A stretch of DNA of 7,041 nt from Alistipes sp. CAG:268 (GTDB taxonomy: Bacteria > Bacteroidota > Bacteroidia > Bacteroidales > Rikenellaceae), in contig FR891994.1 of assembly GCA_000434235.1 (NCBI GenBank), forward strand, positions 23,161 to 30,201, written 5' to 3'. Positions 5,834 to 7,041 of the stretch are shown here, one piece after another. Under the pieces are notes generated by a model. That model worked only from the letters and a program-made list of their open reading frames with translations, was not told the DNA's origin and searched no databases. The translations under genes and the position numbers were made by a program. Every line of letters starts with the position of its first letter. Position 1 is the first letter of the stretch.

Positions 5834-6577
5834 ATGCTCAGACAAACCATTCGATGGGCCGCGGTTGCGGCTCTGCTCTTCGGGGCCGTATCCTGTTCCA
5901 AGGATGAGACCCCGGGCGATCCCGAGGGGACCGTTCTGCTGAACATGTACAACGAGCAGAACGGGAAGACCTTGCTCAGTGATTCGGACATTTACATCAA
6001 CGATGCCGGAAACTTCATCAGCCCCGCGAGCTGCCAGCTCTTCATGCTGGGAGAGCGCTCGGGGCTGGGCGGCGTGCGGGTCACCGATCTGAAGAACCCT
6101 GCGCCCGAGGCTGCCGTGATGAAAAAGTACGGCTATGTGGCGGTACGCGGTGCTGCGGCGTATATGTTCCCTTCGCAGTGCGTGGCCCTGCCGGTCGATC
6201 CGGAGCGCGGCGTGAATTACCTCAAGTTCTATGTCGTGGATCGCATCACCGACCCCGAACGGGGCGATCTGGGCGCCGTCGTGAAGTTCGCCATCGAGGC
6301 GCCCCGCGGCTATTGGCTGCCCGAGTGGGGTTCGACGCCCTACGAGATCGACTATTCGTCGAAGGCCCTCGGGGATGAGGTGGCGCTGACGCTCCCCGGT
6401 GACAACTTCGAGGCCGAGCTCTACGGAAACAGGGAGCTCTCCTGCGAGAAGCGGGGCCGCAAGCTGGTCTTCGTGCTGCACGACTGGCCGTCGTACGGTG
6501 ACGGTTCGGTCTCCTACACCCTGCGGCTGCGCGTCGGCGAGAGTTTCACCGAGGTGAACGTTCTGCTCCGCTATTAA
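5834..6577 (+). CDS. Small lipoprotein of unknown function, possibly surface-exposed (DUF5036-like)
   Basis: A 247-aa predicted lipoprotein. Residues 1-20 form a signal peptide (MLRQTIRWAAVAALLFGAVS) with Cys21 as the lipid site. The next residues, SKDE, resemble the K-(D/E)2 lipoprotein export signal described in Bacteroidetes, so display on the outer surface is plausible. The mature part begins GTVLLNMYNEQNGKTLL and continues with alternating hydrophobic strands (SDIYIN, GVRVTDL, KFYVVDRI, YTLRLRVGE), suggesting a beta-rich fold. The pattern reminds me of the Bacteroides DUF5036 family, but I could not confirm this and no catalytic motif is visible. It has its own promoter with a G9 tract in the spacer, suggesting possible on/off or graded expression. 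It appears monocistronic. Function unknown. Confidence 0.85.
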   Translation: MLRQTIRWAAVAALLFGAVSCSKDETPGDPEGTVLLNMYNEQNGKTLLSDSDIYINDAGNFISPASCQLFMLGERSGLGGVRVTDLKNPAPEAAVMKKYGYVAVRGAAAYMFPSQCVALPVDPERGVNYLKFYVVDRITDPERGDLGAVVKFAIEAPRGYWLPEWGSTPYEIDYSSKALGDEVALTLPGDNFEAELYGNRELSCEKRGRKLVFVLHDWPSYGDGSVSYTLRLRVGESFTEVNVLLRY

Positions 6578-6591
6578 CCCTCCGCTCCGGA

Positions 6592-6613
6592 TGCGGCGGC
6601 CCGATCCGCCGCA
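6592..6613. terminator. GC-rich hairpin after the lipoprotein gene
   Basis: TGCGGCGG (6592-6599) pairs perfectly with CCGCCGCA (6606-6613) around a 6-nt loop, 14 bases after the stop codon at 6577. There is no T-run. It may stabilise the mRNA 3' end or act together with the stronger hairpin at 6640-6670. Confidence 0.45.
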
Positions 6614-6639
6614 CGGCCACATCACAAGACCAACAACAG

Positions 6640-6670
6640 GAAAGGCGACCCGAAATCCGGGTCGCCTTTC
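6640..6670. terminator. Bidirectional terminator between convergent genes
   Basis: GAAAGGCGACCCG (6640-6652) pairs with CGGGTCGCCTTTC (6658-6670), a 13-bp perfect stem with a 5-nt loop. The A-tract before and T-tract after the GC core give a short U-run in either direction. It lies between the lipoprotein gene (stop 6577, plus) and the minus-strand gene ending at 6722, and probably serves both. Confidence 0.8.
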
Positions 6671-6721
6671 TTCTGGTGTATCCGAACTGCAACATTCTTG
6701 CAGTCAGATACTACTGATCGG

Positions 6722-7041
6722 TTACTTCACCTTCTCGTAGATGTACACCTCGTGGATCTCACCGGTGTAGCCCTCCTCGGTGAACGGGCCCTGCGACATG
6801 CCGAGGATGATCTGCGTGCCGCGGTTGTTGAGTACGAGCAGATCGTCCGTCACGGGGTCGATGCACAGACCCTCGATCTCACCGGCGCGGCGGAAGTCCG
6901 ACATCTCGCGGAACAGCTCCAGGCGGCCTGCCTTGGCACCTGCGGCGATCAGACCCGTGCGCTTCACGGGGTTGCCCTTCTTGTCGAGTTTCACGCTGAA
7001 CGGCGTGTCGCGGACTACCTCGGTGCCCTCCTTGAGACCCG
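6722..7041 (-). CDS. C-terminal part of a probable beta-propeller-like protein (5' end outside the window)
   Basis: The last 105 residues of a gene that continues past the right edge; the frame is open from 7041 to a TAA at 6724-6722. An internal GTG at 6994 could be taken as a start, but the frame reads on upstream with protein-like content (LKEGTEVVRDTPFSV), so the gene is treated as truncated by the window. The segment GEIEGLCIDPVTDDLLVLNN and the closing strands (EIHEVYIYEKVK) look like a final beta-propeller blade of the kind seen in esterase-like phytase or SdiA-regulated-type proteins. This is resemblance only, and the family call is weak. No signal peptide can be judged without the N-terminus. 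It is convergent with the 5834 lipoprotein gene and shares the hairpin at 6640-6670. Confidence 0.8.
   Translation of the reverse strand, partial: GLKEGTEVVRDTPFSVKLDKKGNPVKRTGLIAAGAKAGRLELFREMSDFRRAGEIEGLCIDPVTDDLLVLNNRGTQIILGMSQGPFTEEGYTGEIHEVYIYEKVK

Noticed and set aside
5708..6625. 305-aa minus-strand open frame opposite the 5834 lipoprotein gene
   Set aside because: The plus-strand gene has a promoter, lipobox and terminator; the minus frame runs through the terminator and G-tract, which real coding sequence would not.
1..7041. CRISPR arrays, insertion sequences, tRNA or rRNA genes
   Set aside because: No regularly spaced repeats, transposase-like frames, terminal inverted repeats or tRNA-like folds were seen on either strand.

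Overview
The window looks like a chromosomal segment from a GC-rich Bacteroidales bacterium, most plausibly Alistipes or a close relative. Three things point there: Bacteroidetes-type -7 promoter elements (TAnnTTTG) upstream of three genes, lipoprotein signal peptides of the kind common in that phylum, and proteins that read like Bacteroidales family members (glutaminase, GadC, rubredoxin-first rubrerythrin). The genus is an inference; no rRNA or other phylogenetic marker is present.

Layout: (1) 97-1245 (+) is a DegT/DnrJ/EryC1/StrS-type sugar aminotransferase, probably the end of a surface-glycan gene set lying to the left. It ends at a perfect 14-bp hairpin (1269-1299). (2) 1394-3915 (-) is a two-gene operon, gadC then glsA, joined by an ATGA overlap: an amino-acid antiporter of the glutamate/GABA type and a glutaminase. 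Together they suggest glutamine-driven acid resistance, with ammonia release in the cytoplasm and Gln/Glu exchange at the membrane. No glutamate decarboxylase gene is in the window. (3) 4008-4937 (+), divergent from gadC, encodes a lipoprotein with a C-terminal thioredoxin-like domain. (4) 5153-5707 (+) encodes a rubredoxin-first rubrerythrin, a peroxide-detoxifying protein, with a clear promoter, an A/C-rich leader and a strong terminator. (5) 5834-6577 (+) encodes a small lipoprotein with a possible surface-export signal. Its promoter spacer contains a run of nine G. (6) 6722-7041 (-) is the 3' end of a gene that runs off the right edge, convergent with (5) across two hairpins.

Together the central genes suggest stress physiology of a gut anaerobe (acid, peroxide, envelope redox), but they are separate transcription units and nothing proves co-regulation. 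I see no mobile element, CRISPR array, tRNA or rRNA. The points most worth checking are the G-tract in the promoter of the 5834 gene, the decarboxylase-free glsA/gadC pair, and the repeats in the gadC/lipoprotein divergent region. I do not see a clearly new multi-gene system.
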